The translations under genes and the position numbers were made by a program. Positions 8,249 to 16,062 of a stretch of DNA of 64,000 nucleotides are shown piece after piece; position 1 is the first letter of the stretch; each line of letters starts with the position of its first letter. Under the pieces are notes generated by a model, which worked only from the letters and a program-made list of their open reading frames with translations, was not told the DNA's origin and searched no databases. The DNA comes from AWTP1-18 sp036504515 (GTDB taxonomy: Bacteria > Pseudomonadota > Gammaproteobacteria > Burkholderiales > Rhodocyclaceae): NCBI GenBank assembly GCA_036504515.1, contig DASXVA010000001.1, positions 558,001 through 622,000 on the forward strand, written 5' to 3'.

Positions 8249-8326
8249 TTTCGTAGCAGTTTCGTTTTCGCAGTCTTGTTTTAGTTTTTAACCTTGTCGC
8301 TTTAACTTTTATTTAAAGGAGTTGTC
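8249..8326 (+). promoter_or_regulatory. U-rich leader in front of atpE
   Basis: The 78-base gap between atpB and atpE is strikingly T-rich (runs such as TTTTAGTTTTTAACC and TTTAACTTTTATTT) and ends in a near-perfect ribosome site, AAAGGAG, 7 bases before the atpE ATG. In E. coli a U-rich segment in the same place enhances translation of subunit c, which is needed in 8-15 copies. The same role is inferred here. Confidence 0.5.
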
Positions 8327-8575
8327 ATGGAACACGTTCTCGGTTTCGTTGCTCTGGCTGCTGGCCTGATCATCGGTCTTGGTGCTATCGGTGCCTGTAT
8401 CGGTATTGGCATCATGGGTTCCAAGTTCCTGGAAGCCTCTGCTCGTCAACCTGAGCTGATGAACGCCCTGCAAACCAAGATGTTCCTGCTGGCCGGTCTG
8501 ATCGATGCTGCTTTCCTGATCGGTGTTGGTATCGCGATGATGTTCGCCTTCGCAAACCCGTTCATTCTCAAGTAA
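8327..8575 (+). CDS. atpE: F0F1 ATP synthase subunit c (AtpE)
   Basis: Subunit c is the proteolipid of the rotor ring. The 82-residue hairpin has a glycine-rich first helix (GLGAIGACIGIGIMG), the polar loop with the conserved ARQPE, and a second helix with the ion-carrying Asp60 in FLLAGLIDAAFLIG. The Asp, and the absence of the Gln/Glu/Ser-Thr set seen in sodium-dependent rings, point to proton coupling. A strong AAAGGAG ribosome site precedes the ATG, in line with the high copy number of this subunit. Confidence 0.98.
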   Translation: MEHVLGFVALAAGLIIGLGAIGACIGIGIMGSKFLEASARQPELMNALQTKMFLLAGLIDAAFLIGVGIAMMFAFANPFILK

Positions 8576-8610
8576 TCGTCTCCCTTAAACGCTTTTAAGG
8601 AGCGAATACC

Positions 8611-9081
8611 GTGAATCTGAACGCAACGCTGTTTGCCCAGCTGATTGTGTTCTTCGTGCTGGCCTGGGTCACCATGAAGTTCGTATGGCCCCCCATCGTG
8701 AAGGCACTGGACGAGCGGGCAAAGAAGATCGCTGACGGGCTCGCGGCCGCTGACAAGGCCAAGTCTGATCTGGCCCTCGCAGAAAAGAAGGTTGCTGATG
8801 AACTGCGCAAAGCGCGGGAATCCGGTGCCGAACTGCGCAGTGGTGCCGAGAAGCAGGCCGCCAAGCTGGTAGAAGAAGCTCGCGCCGAAGCTACCCGTAT
8901 TGTGTCTGCCGCCCGTGAAGCCGCCGAAACCGAAGCCGCCGCCGCAACGCAGCGCGCCAAGGAAAGCCTGCGCGAGCATGTGGCCCAGCTGGCTGTTGCC
9001 GGTGCTGAGAAGATTCTCCGCAAGGAAGTCAATGCACAGGCCCACGCCGATCTGCTGGCCCAACTCAAGTCGGAGCTTTAA
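8611..9081 (+). CDS. atpF: F0F1 ATP synthase subunit b (AtpF)
   Basis: Subunit b forms the peripheral stalk that holds F1 against rotation. The 156-residue product has a single N-terminal membrane helix (LFAQLIVFFVLAWVTMKFVW) and a long charged, Ala-rich helix (about residues 35-150) typical of the dimeric coiled coil. Length equals that of E. coli subunit b (156). The start is GTG at 8611 in the codon series GTG-AAT-CTG; upstream TTAAGGAGCG is a good ribosome site. It ends 6 bases before atpH. Confidence 0.97.
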   Translation: MNLNATLFAQLIVFFVLAWVTMKFVWPPIVKALDERAKKIADGLAAADKAKSDLALAEKKVADELRKARESGAELRSGAEKQAAKLVEEARAEATRIVSAAREAAETEAAAATQRAKESLREHVAQLAVAGAEKILRKEVNAQAHADLLAQLKSEL

Positions 9082-9087
9082 TTCGCC

Positions 9088-9621
9088 ATGGCCGAGAACG
9101 TCACCCTAGCGCGTCCCTATGCCGAGGCAGCTTTCCAGCTGGCCAAGGGTTCCTCCCTTGCCACTTGGTCTAGCGCCCTGGGCAGCATGGCCGCCGTGGC
9201 GGGAACAGCCGAAATGCAGGAGTGTGTCGACAATCCCAAACTGCAACCCGATCAGCTGACTCAGTTGATCGTGGGTGTAGCGGGTAATGACCTGAGCGTC
9301 GAACAGCAAAATTTCGTTCGCGTCCTAGTGGATAACGACCGCATTAATGTCCTGCCCGAGATCGCTCAGATTTTTGATGAGCTGAAAAACACCCATGAAG
9401 GTGTGCGTGATGCCAATGTGGAATCCGCCTTCTCCATGGATGACACTGCTATCAAGTCATTGGTAGCTGATCTCGAACGCAAGTTCCAGTGCAAGATCAA
9501 GGCGACCGTCAAGGTCGTTCCCGAACTGATCGGCGGTGTACGTATCGCCATCGGTGACGAAGTGATCGATGCCTCCGTCCGCGGCAAGCTTGCTGCCATG
9601 GCCACTGCGCTAAAGAATTAG
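9088..9621 (+). CDS. atpH: F0F1 ATP synthase subunit delta (AtpH)
   Basis: Subunit delta links the peripheral stalk to the top of the alpha3beta3 head. The 177-residue product starts ENVTLARPYAEAAFQLA, the usual family opening, and has the six-helix N-terminal domain and a C-terminal domain ending in IGDEVIDASVRGKLAAMA, which contains the conserved D-x-S-x-x-x-x-L pattern. It sits between atpF (6 bases) and atpA (10 bases), in the canonical order. Confidence 0.97.
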   Translation: MAENVTLARPYAEAAFQLAKGSSLATWSSALGSMAAVAGTAEMQECVDNPKLQPDQLTQLIVGVAGNDLSVEQQNFVRVLVDNDRINVLPEIAQIFDELKNTHEGVRDANVESAFSMDDTAIKSLVADLERKFQCKIKATVKVVPELIGGVRIAIGDEVIDASVRGKLAAMATALKN

Positions 9622-9631
9622 GAGCAATTCC

Positions 9632-11173
9632 ATGAGTAATCTCAATCCGTCTGAAATCAGCGACCTGATCAAGAGCCGGATCCAGAACATGCAACTGGCA
9701 GCCACAACCCGCAACGAGGGTACTGTGGTTTCCGTAACGGACGGTATCGTTCGTGTGCATGGCCTGGCCGACGTGATGCAGGGCGAAATGCTGGAGTTTC
9801 CCGGCAACACCTTTGGTCTGGCTCTGAATCTTGAGCGCGACTCCGTGGGTGCCGTGGTGCTCGGCGAGTACGAACACATCTCCGAAGGCGATACCGTTAA
9901 ATGTACCGGTCGCATTTTGGAAGTTCCTGTTGGTCCTGAACTGCTGGGCCGTGTGGTTAATGCCTTGGGTGAACCCATCGACGGCAAAGGCCCCTTGAAC
10001 AACAAGCTCACCGATAAGGTTGAGAAGGTTGCTCCCGGCGTGATCTGGCGTAAGTCCGTTGATCAACCCGTCCAGTCCGGCCTCAAGGCTATTGACGCCA
10101 TGGTTCCGGTTGGTCGCGGTCAGCGCGAACTGATCATTGGTGACCGTCAGACAGGTAAGACTGCTGTTGCTGTCGACACCATCATCAATCAAAAGGGCCA
10201 GGGCGTATTTTGTATCTACGTCGCTATCGGCCAGAAGGCTTCCACCGTCGCCAACGTTGTTCGAAAGCTGGAAGAACATGGCGCCCTGGAATACACCATC
10301 GTGGTTGCCGCCACTGCTTCCGACTCTGCAGCGATGCAGTACATCGCTCCCTATGCCGGTTGCACCATGGGCGAATACTTCCGCGACCGCGGTCAAGATG
10401 CACTGATCGTTTATGACGATCTGACCAAGCAAGCTTGGGCGTATCGTCAGATATCCCTGCTGCTGCGCCGTCCTCCCGGCCGTGAAGCTTATCCCGGTGA
10501 CGTGTTCTACATCCACTCCCGTCTGCTTGAACGCGCTGCACGCGTTTCTGAAGCATGGGTGGAAAAGTGCACCAACGGTGAAGTTAAAGGCAAGACCGGC
10601 TCTCTGACAGCGCTGCCCGTGATCGAAACCCAGGCTGGTGACGTTTCCGCTTTTGTGCCGACCAACGTGATTTCCATTACCGACGGTCAGATCTTCCTGG
10701 AAAGCGACTTGTTCAACGCTGGTATCCGTCCCGCTATGAATGCCGGTATTTCGGTGTCTCGTGTGGGTGGTGCTGCCCAGACCAAGGTCATCAAGAAGCT
10801 CGGTGGCGGTGTGCGTTTGGCGCTGGCCCAGTATCGTGAACTGGCTGCCTTCGCGCAGTTTGCTTCCGACCTGGATGAAGCTACTCGCAAGCAGCTGGAG
10901 CGTGGTCGTCGTGTTACTGAGCTGATGAAACAGCTTCAGTATGCACCTCTGAACATTGCTGACATGGCTGTTTCCCTCTACGCCTCCAATGAAGGTTACA
11001 TGGATGACGTGGATGTGCCGAAGATCCTGGCTTTCGAAAGCGCCCTGCATCAGTACATGAAGCAGAAGCACGCTGACCTGATGAACACGATCGAGACGAC
11101 CAAGGATCTGAACAAGGATGCCGAAGCAGCCCTCAAGGCCGCTTTGACCGAGTTCAAGAAGTCCTGGGCCTGA
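9632..11173 (+). CDS. atpA: F0F1 ATP synthase subunit alpha (AtpA)
   Basis: Alpha is the non-catalytic nucleotide-binding subunit of F1. The 513-residue product matches E. coli AtpA in length (513). It has the beta-barrel N-terminus, the P-loop GDRQTGKTAVA near residue 170, and the arginine-finger region SVSRVGGAAQTKVIK near residue 375, followed by the helical C-terminus. The ribosome site TTAGGAGCA precedes the ATG. A long antisense reading frame over this gene is a codon-bias artefact. Confidence 0.98.
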   Translation: MSNLNPSEISDLIKSRIQNMQLAATTRNEGTVVSVTDGIVRVHGLADVMQGEMLEFPGNTFGLALNLERDSVGAVVLGEYEHISEGDTVKCTGRILEVPVGPELLGRVVNALGEPIDGKGPLNNKLTDKVEKVAPGVIWRKSVDQPVQSGLKAIDAMVPVGRGQRELIIGDRQTGKTAVAVDTIINQKGQGVFCIYVAIGQKASTVANVVRKLEEHGALEYTIVVAATASDSAAMQYIAPYAGCTMGEYFRDRGQDALIVYDDLTKQAWAYRQISLLLRRPPGREAYPGDVFYIHSRLLERAARVSEAWVEKCTNGEVKGKTGSLTALPVIETQAGDVSAFVPTNVISITDGQIFLESDLFNAGIRPAMNAGISVSRVGGAAQTKVIKKLGGGVRLALAQYRELAAFAQFASDLDEATRKQLERGRRVTELMKQLQYAPLNIADMAVSLYASNEGYMDDVDVPKILAFESALHQYMKQKHADLMNTIETTKDLNKDAEAALKAALTEFKKSWA

Positions 11174-11205
11174 TCCTTAATTAACCTGAATTAAGGAGAA
11201 CGATC

Positions 11206-12093
11206 ATGGCCGTCGGAAAAGAAATCCGCACCAAGATCAAGAGCGTCCAGAATACTCGGAAGATCACCAAGGCCATGGAAATGGTGGCCGCATCCAAAAT
11301 GCGCAAAGCGCAGGAACGGATGCGGGCTGCCCGCCCATTTAGCGAAAAAATTCGCCAATTGGCAGCCAACCTGTCGCAAGCCAATATCACTGATTATCGC
11401 CATGCCTTCCTCGGCAAAAGCGGTGGTGAAACCGGTGCGCCCAAGCGCATCGGCGTGATTCTGGTAAGTACAGACAAGGGTTTGTGCGGCGGTCTCAACA
11501 CCAACATCCTGCGCCTGGTCGTGAACAACATGCGCCAGTGGGAGCAAGAAGGTGCCACAGAAATCCGTGCCACCTGTATCGGCAACAAGGGTTTTGGTTT
11601 CATGCAGCGCATGGGCACCAAGGTCATTTCCCACGCCACTCATCTGGGGGATACCCCCCACTTGGAAAAGCTGATCGGACCCATCAAGGTCATGATCGAT
11701 GCTTACCAGAATGGTGAGTTGGATGCGGTCCATTTTGCCTACACCCGCTTCGTCAACACCATGAAGCAGGAGCCTGTAGTTGAGCAGTTGCTGCCCCTGA
11801 CCGGTGAACGTCTGGGTACCCCAAGCGGATCTTGGGATTACCTGTACGAGCCCGATGCCCAGGTGGTGATTGATGAACTGTTGGTACGTTATGTGGAAGC
11901 CCTGATTTATCAGGCAGTAGCCGAGAACATGGCTTCTGAGCAAAGCGCCCGTATGGTCGCTATGAAAGCTGCGACCGACAACGCCGGCAGCGTCATCAAG
12001 GAACTGCAACTGGTCTACAACAAGGCTCGTCAGGCAGCGATTACCAAGGAAATCTCGGAAATCGTCGGTGGCGCAGCGGCCATTTCGGGCTGA
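11206..12093 (+). CDS. atpG: F0F1 ATP synthase subunit gamma (AtpG)
   Basis: Gamma is the central rotating shaft. The 295-residue product begins AVGKEIRTKIKSVQNTRKITKAMEMVAASKMRKAQ, the strongly conserved N-terminal helix (shown here across two segments: EIRTKIKSVQNTRKI and TKAMEMVAASKM). It ends in RQAAITKEISEIVGGAAAI, the C-terminal helix that pairs with it in the alpha3beta3 cavity. Length is slightly above E. coli (287). Ribosome site AAGGAGAA lies upstream of the ATG at 11206. Confidence 0.97.
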   Translation: MAVGKEIRTKIKSVQNTRKITKAMEMVAASKMRKAQERMRAARPFSEKIRQLAANLSQANITDYRHAFLGKSGGETGAPKRIGVILVSTDKGLCGGLNTNILRLVVNNMRQWEQEGATEIRATCIGNKGFGFMQRMGTKVISHATHLGDTPHLEKLIGPIKVMIDAYQNGELDAVHFAYTRFVNTMKQEPVVEQLLPLTGERLGTPSGSWDYLYEPDAQVVIDELLVRYVEALIYQAVAENMASEQSARMVAMKAATDNAGSVIKELQLVYNKARQAAITKEISEIVGGAAAISG

Positions 12094-12134
12094 TCAGCGG
12101 GTTAACGGATTACTAAAGCATTGAGGATATAACC

Positions 12135-13532
12135 ATGAGCAACGGAAACATCGTCCAGTGCATCGGCGCCGTGGTGGACATCAAGTTCCCCCGCGAAGCC
12201 ATGCCCAAGGTCTATGACGCCCTGGTTCTCGACGAAGCCAACCCTGGCAACGCCGAAGCTGGCCTGACCTTTGAAGTTCAACAACAGCTCGGTGACGGCG
12301 TGGTGCGTACCATCGCCCTCGGTTCTTCCGACGGCTTGCGCCGTGGCATGAACGTGAAGAACACCGGCGCTGCCATCAAGGTGCCCGTGGGCACCGGCAC
12401 CCTCGGTCGCATCATGGATGTGCTCGGTCGTCCCATCGACGAAGCCGGCCCCATCCCCTGCGAAGAGCGCCGTCCCATTCACGCCAAGGCTCCCAAGTTC
12501 GACGAGCTGTCTCCCTCCGTGGAACTGCTCCCCACAGGCATCAAGGTGATTGATCTGATCTGTCCCTTCGCCAAGGGCGGCAAGATTGGCCTGTTCGGCG
12601 GCGCCGGTGTGGGCAAAACCGTGAACATGATGGAACTCATCAACAACATCGCCAAGTCCTACGGTGGTTACTCGGTGTTTGCCGGTGTGGGTGAGCGTAC
12701 TCGTGAAGGTAATGACTTCTATCACGAAATGGATGACTCCAAAGTGCTGGACAAGGTCGCCATGGTGTTCGGTCAGATGAACGAACCTCCTGGTAATCGT
12801 CTGCGCGTGGCGCTGACTGGTTTGACCATGGCCGAGAAGTTCCGTGACGAAGGTCGTGACATCCTGTTGTTCGTGGATAACATCTACCGTTACACCCTGG
12901 CCGGTACCGAAGTGTCCGCTCTGTTGGGTCGTATGCCTTCCGCCGTGGGCTACCAGCCTACTCTGGCTGAAGAAATGGGCCGCTTGCAAGAGCGTATTAC
13001 TTCCACCAAGGTTGGCTCCATCACTTCCATCCAGGCCGTGTACGTGCCTGCCGATGACTTGACCGACCCTTCCCCTGCCACCACCTTCCTCCACTTGGAT
13101 GCTACCGTCGTGTTGTCTCGAGACATCGCCGCGCTGGGTATCTACCCCGCCGTTGATCCCCTCGACTCCACTTCCCGTCAGCTCGACCCCCTGGTTGTGG
13201 GCGAAGAGCACTACTCCGTAGCCCGTAAGGTGCAAACCACCCTGCAGCGCTACAAGGAACTGCGCGACATCATCGCCATTCTGGGTATGGACGAACTGGC
13301 TCCTGAAGACAAACTGGCTGTGACTCGCGCTCGTAAGATTCAGCGTTTCCTGTCCCAGCCCTTCAACGTGGCTGAAGTGTTCACCGGCTCCCCCGGCAAG
13401 ATCGTTCCCCTGGCCGACACCATCAAAGGCTTCAAAGCCATTTGTGACGGCGAGTACGATCACCTGCCCGAGCAGGCGTTCTACATGGTTGGCGGCATCG
13501 AAGAAGCTGTCGAAAAGGCCAAGACGCTGTAA
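12135..13532 (+). CDS. atpD: F0F1 ATP synthase subunit beta (AtpD)
   Basis: Beta carries the catalytic sites of F1. The 465-residue product has the P-loop GGAGVGKTVNMMELI near residue 155, the catalytic GERTREGNDFYHEM with Glu, Walker B LLFVDNIYRYTLAGTE, and the DELSEED-like segment seen as MDELAPEDKLAV. All catalytic positions look intact. It is followed by a 69-base gap with a hairpin before atpC. Confidence 0.98.
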   Translation: MSNGNIVQCIGAVVDIKFPREAMPKVYDALVLDEANPGNAEAGLTFEVQQQLGDGVVRTIALGSSDGLRRGMNVKNTGAAIKVPVGTGTLGRIMDVLGRPIDEAGPIPCEERRPIHAKAPKFDELSPSVELLPTGIKVIDLICPFAKGGKIGLFGGAGVGKTVNMMELINNIAKSYGGYSVFAGVGERTREGNDFYHEMDDSKVLDKVAMVFGQMNEPPGNRLRVALTGLTMAEKFRDEGRDILLFVDNIYRYTLAGTEVSALLGRMPSAVGYQPTLAEEMGRLQERITSTKVGSITSIQAVYVPADDLTDPSPATTFLHLDATVVLSRDIAALGIYPAVDPLDSTSRQLDPLVVGEEHYSVARKVQTTLQRYKELRDIIAILGMDELAPEDKLAVTRARKIQRFLSQPFNVAEVFTGSPGKIVPLADTIKGFKAICDGEYDHLPEQAFYMVGGIEEAVEKAKTL

Positions 13533-13550
13533 TAACAGGAAAATTGGAAA

Positions 13551-13572
13551 GGCTGCAATTCTTCAGCAGCCT
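13551..13572 (+). promoter_or_regulatory. Intercistronic hairpin between atpD and atpC
   Basis: AGGCTGC (13551-13557) and GCAGCCT (13566-13572) form a 7-base stem with an 8-base loop, followed by CTCCTTTTTCCC. It looks like a weak intrinsic terminator or a processing/stability hairpin inside the operon. It could lower atpC expression or protect the upstream message; both are inferences. Confidence 0.45.
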
Positions 13573-13601
13573 CTCCTTTTTCCCTAAAAGGGGTTAACGA
13601 A

Positions 13602-14027
13602 ATGGCAATGACCATTCATGTTGATGTTGTCAGTGCGGAAGAGTCCATCTTCTCCGGTCTGGTGGAGTTTGTCTCCCTGCCCGGTGAGGCTGGCGAACTG
13701 GGCATACTGCCCGGTCACATGCCTCTGATGACCCGCATCAAACCCGGTGCCGTACGCCTCAAGCTGCCCCAGCAGGATGCCGAAGAGTTGATCTTCGTCG
13801 CCGGTGGTCTGCTCGAAGTGCAACCGGAACTGGTGACCGTTCTCGCTGACACCGCGATTCGCGGCAAGGATCTGGACGAAGCCAAGGCAGCTGAAGCCAA
13901 ACAAAAGGCCGAAGAAGCCATGGTGAACAAGGGTTCCGAAATGGATTACGCCCGCGCTCAAGCCGAACTGGCCGAAGCCGTGGCGCAGTTGGCAGCCATT
14001 CAGCGCTTGCGTAAGGCTGGTCACTAA
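13602..14027 (+). CDS. atpC: F0F1 ATP synthase subunit epsilon (AtpC)
   Basis: Epsilon binds gamma at the foot of the shaft and can inhibit ATP hydrolysis. The 141-residue product has the N-terminal beta-sandwich (HVDVVSAEESIFSG, LPGEAGELGILPGHMPLMT) and a C-terminal two-helix arm (DEAKAAEAKQKAEEAM, ARAQAELAEAVAQLAA). The full arm means the inhibitory up-state is possible. Ribosome site AAAAGGGG precedes the ATG. An intrinsic terminator follows 22 bases after its stop and ends the operon. Confidence 0.97.
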   Translation: MAMTIHVDVVSAEESIFSGLVEFVSLPGEAGELGILPGHMPLMTRIKPGAVRLKLPQQDAEELIFVAGGLLEVQPELVTVLADTAIRGKDLDEAKAAEAKQKAEEAMVNKGSEMDYARAQAELAEAVAQLAAIQRLRKAGH

Positions 14028-14049
14028 GCGACCGCATCATCGCGAAATT

Positions 14050-14077
14050 AAAAAAGGCAGCTTCGGCTGCCTTTTTT
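14050..14077 (+). terminator. Intrinsic terminator of the atp operon
   Basis: A-tract (14050-14055), perfect 6-base GC stem GGCAGC / GCTGCC around the tetraloop TTCG (14062-14065), then six T residues (14072-14077). With its A-tract the hairpin is symmetric and may work in both directions. Confidence 0.92.
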
Positions 14078-14151
14078 AATTTGCAAATTTGGATTCGCGA
14101 ACGGGTACGACTGCGTAGATTTACGGTTGAGCCATCAAAAAAATTAGACTA

Positions 14152-14163
14152 GACTGTACAGTC
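14152..14163. promoter_or_regulatory. Candidate operator for the TetR regulator of the RND operon
   Basis: GACTGTACAGTC is a perfect 12-base palindrome 20 bases upstream of the tetR-family ATG. The bases next to it (TTAGACTAGACTGTACAG) carry a partial direct repeat of GACT. Its place just before the first gene of the operon fits an operator for the encoded repressor, which would then control itself and the pump. Confidence 0.5.
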
Positions 14164-14183
14164 CATATTCGTCAATAACCTCA

Positions 14184-14792
14184 ATGAATTGTCCTTTGGA
14201 AACCAAGGAACCAGCAAGCGGCTGCAAGATGCGCTTGATTCAAGCCGCAACAGATGCCTTCCTCGAAGAGGGATACCGGGCAAGCGTCGACCGCATTGCG
14301 GCCAGGGCTGGAGTTGCAAAGCAGACGCTCTATAACAACTTCACAAACAAGGAAGAGTTGTTTCGAGAAGTAGGTAAATTGCTGGCAGATTCAATTGGCA
14401 TGGAACTCTGCCTGACCCGGGATGGTCTGTCCCTGACGCTTTACAACTTCGGTATCGAACTACGCAATCGGACGCTGACCGACAAAGGGCTGGCCATTTA
14501 TCGCTCCTTCCATATTGAAGCAGCGCGGGTGCCTGAAATGGCAGCAGCCATTCATGGTCGTGTTGTGGCACGGTTGACGGAGCTGGTCGCAGGCTATTTG
14601 AAGCGTGCCATGGACAGTGGCGAGATGCGAAAGGACGAACCGGACTTCGCGGCAGAGATGTTTCTTTCAATGCTGGTGCATTCGGATCGAGCCAAGCGTT
14701 TGGCTGGAGCGCTGCAACTGGCGCCAGAAGAAGAACAGAAACGAGTAAAAAAAATAGTGGCTACATTCCTCGAAGCCTACCGCGTGGCTTGA
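14184..14792 (+). CDS. TetR/AcrR-family transcriptional regulator of an RND pump
   Basis: A 202-residue repressor with an N-terminal TetR helix-turn-helix (about residues 17-62): LIQAATDAFLEEGYRASV, then IAARAGVAKQTLYNNFTNKE with the family's conserved YNNF. The remaining residues are a helical ligand-binding and dimerisation domain of the AcrR C-terminal type. It lies 40 bases upstream of the pump's adaptor gene in the same direction, so it is probably co-transcribed and autoregulated through the palindrome at 14152-14163. Substrates of the pump are likely inducers, by analogy with AcrR and TtgR. Confidence 0.88.
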   Translation: MNCPLETKEPASGCKMRLIQAATDAFLEEGYRASVDRIAARAGVAKQTLYNNFTNKEELFREVGKLLADSIGMELCLTRDGLSLTLYNFGIELRNRTLTDKGLAIYRSFHIEAARVPEMAAAIHGRVVARLTELVAGYLKRAMDSGEMRKDEPDFAAEMFLSMLVHSDRAKRLAGALQLAPEEEQKRVKKIVATFLEAYRVA

Positions 14793-14832
14793 GGGATTCA
14801 AACTGAATTACAGGATTCCAACGGAGATCAAT

Positions 14833-16059
14833 ATGAAAGTCGTTCCCTTTGCTCTTGCAGTAAGTGCCCTTGCGATTTTGAATGCGTGCAGCAACGACGC
14901 GAAGCAAGCACCAGCCGGTGCTGCAATGCCTCCAGCCGAAGTCGATGTGGTGACAATTGCGCCGGCGAAGGCGACATTGACGCAAGATCTGCCGGGTCGT
15001 TTGCAAGCCATCCGAAGTGCTCAAGTTCGGGCACGAGTTGAAGGCGTAGTGGAAAAGCGCTTGTTCACAGAGGGCAGCGATGTGAAAGCTGGGACTGTTC
15101 TATTTCATATCGACCCCAGAACCTATAAAGCAGCAGTGGAGTCGGCCCGAGCCGATGTTTCGGTGGCCAAGCTGACCGTGGATCGTTACAAGCCGCTGCT
15201 GGAAATGAAGGCTGTCAGCCAGCAGGAATTTGATCAGGCCGATGCAAAGTTGAAACAGGCAGAATCAGCCCTGGCAAAAGCCGCGCTAGATTATGAAAAT
15301 GCATCGGTGCCAGCCCCAATCTCCGGTCGCATAGGCCGAGCACTGGTGACCGAGGGTGCCTTGGTTGGAAAGAGCGATGCGACACAACTGGCCTTGATCG
15401 AACAGTTGGACCCAATTTATGCAAACTTCACCCAATCGGCTACGGAAGTCTTACGACTGAAACGTGCATTCCAGAGCGGAAAACTGCAACAAAGCAAGGA
15501 GGCAAAGGTTGAGTTGGTTATGGAAGATGGAAGCGCCTATCCACTCAGTGGCAAGCTCTTGTTCACGGATCTGGCAGTTGATCCGAATACTGGTGCCATA
15601 ACCCTTAGGGCTGAATTTCCAAATCCAAAGCGTGAGCTGCTTCCGGGGATGTTTGTTCGCATTCGATTCCCCCAGGCAAATATGGAAAACGCCATCGTCG
15701 TTCCCCAGCGGGCCGTGCAATCCGGTCCCCAAGGCCAAAGCGTGATGGTGGTGGATGCAGAAAACAAGGTAGCACCACGGCCAATCAAGGTGGGAGGCAT
15801 GAGTGGTGGCGACTGGATCGTCAATGAAGGCCTGAAGGAAGGCGACAAGGTCATTGTGAACGGTCTGCAGAAGATAAAGCCTGGCGCTGTTGTCAAAGCC
15901 AATCCCTACACAGCGGATGCAAGCAAGCCGGCAGCACAAGGCGCCGCACCTGCCTCGGCATCAGCTGCGATACCAGCTCCAGTTGCAGCAGAAAAAGCAC
16001 AACCCTCTGCGGCAGCTCAACCTCAGGCTGCCCCCGCGGCAAGCAAGCAAGGGAGTTAA
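14833..16059 (+). CDS. RND efflux periplasmic adaptor subunit (MexA/AcrA type)
   Basis: The membrane fusion protein bridges the inner-membrane RND pump and the outer-membrane channel. The 408-residue product is a lipoprotein: signal sequence MKVVPFALAVSALAI ends in the lipobox LNAC with the lipidated Cys near residue 19. A lipoyl/barrel-sandwich half follows (QDLPGRLQAIRSAQVRARVEG), then a coiled-coil hairpin (about residues 100-160), the second lipoyl half (PAPISGRIGRALVTEGALV) and a beta-barrel domain. The tail from about residue 360 is Ala/Pro/Gln-rich and low-complexity. The RND gene starts 3 bases after its stop. Confidence 0.93.
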   Translation: MKVVPFALAVSALAILNACSNDAKQAPAGAAMPPAEVDVVTIAPAKATLTQDLPGRLQAIRSAQVRARVEGVVEKRLFTEGSDVKAGTVLFHIDPRTYKAAVESARADVSVAKLTVDRYKPLLEMKAVSQQEFDQADAKLKQAESALAKAALDYENASVPAPISGRIGRALVTEGALVGKSDATQLALIEQLDPIYANFTQSATEVLRLKRAFQSGKLQQSKEAKVELVMEDGSAYPLSGKLLFTDLAVDPNTGAITLRAEFPNPKRELLPGMFVRIRFPQANMENAIVVPQRAVQSGPQGQSVMVVDAENKVAPRPIKVGGMSGGDWIVNEGLKEGDKVIVNGLQKIKPGAVVKANPYTADASKPAAQGAAPASASAAIPAPVAAEKAQPSAAAQPQAAPAASKQGS

Positions 16060-16062
16060 GGG

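Noticed and set aside
9509..11071. 520-codon open frame antisense to atpA
   Set aside because: Codon-bias shadow of a highly conserved gene; composition (His/Gly/Gln-rich) is not protein-like and there is no ribosome site.
12102..13463. 453-codon open frame antisense to atpD
   Set aside because: Same artefact as over atpA; the sense gene is unambiguous.
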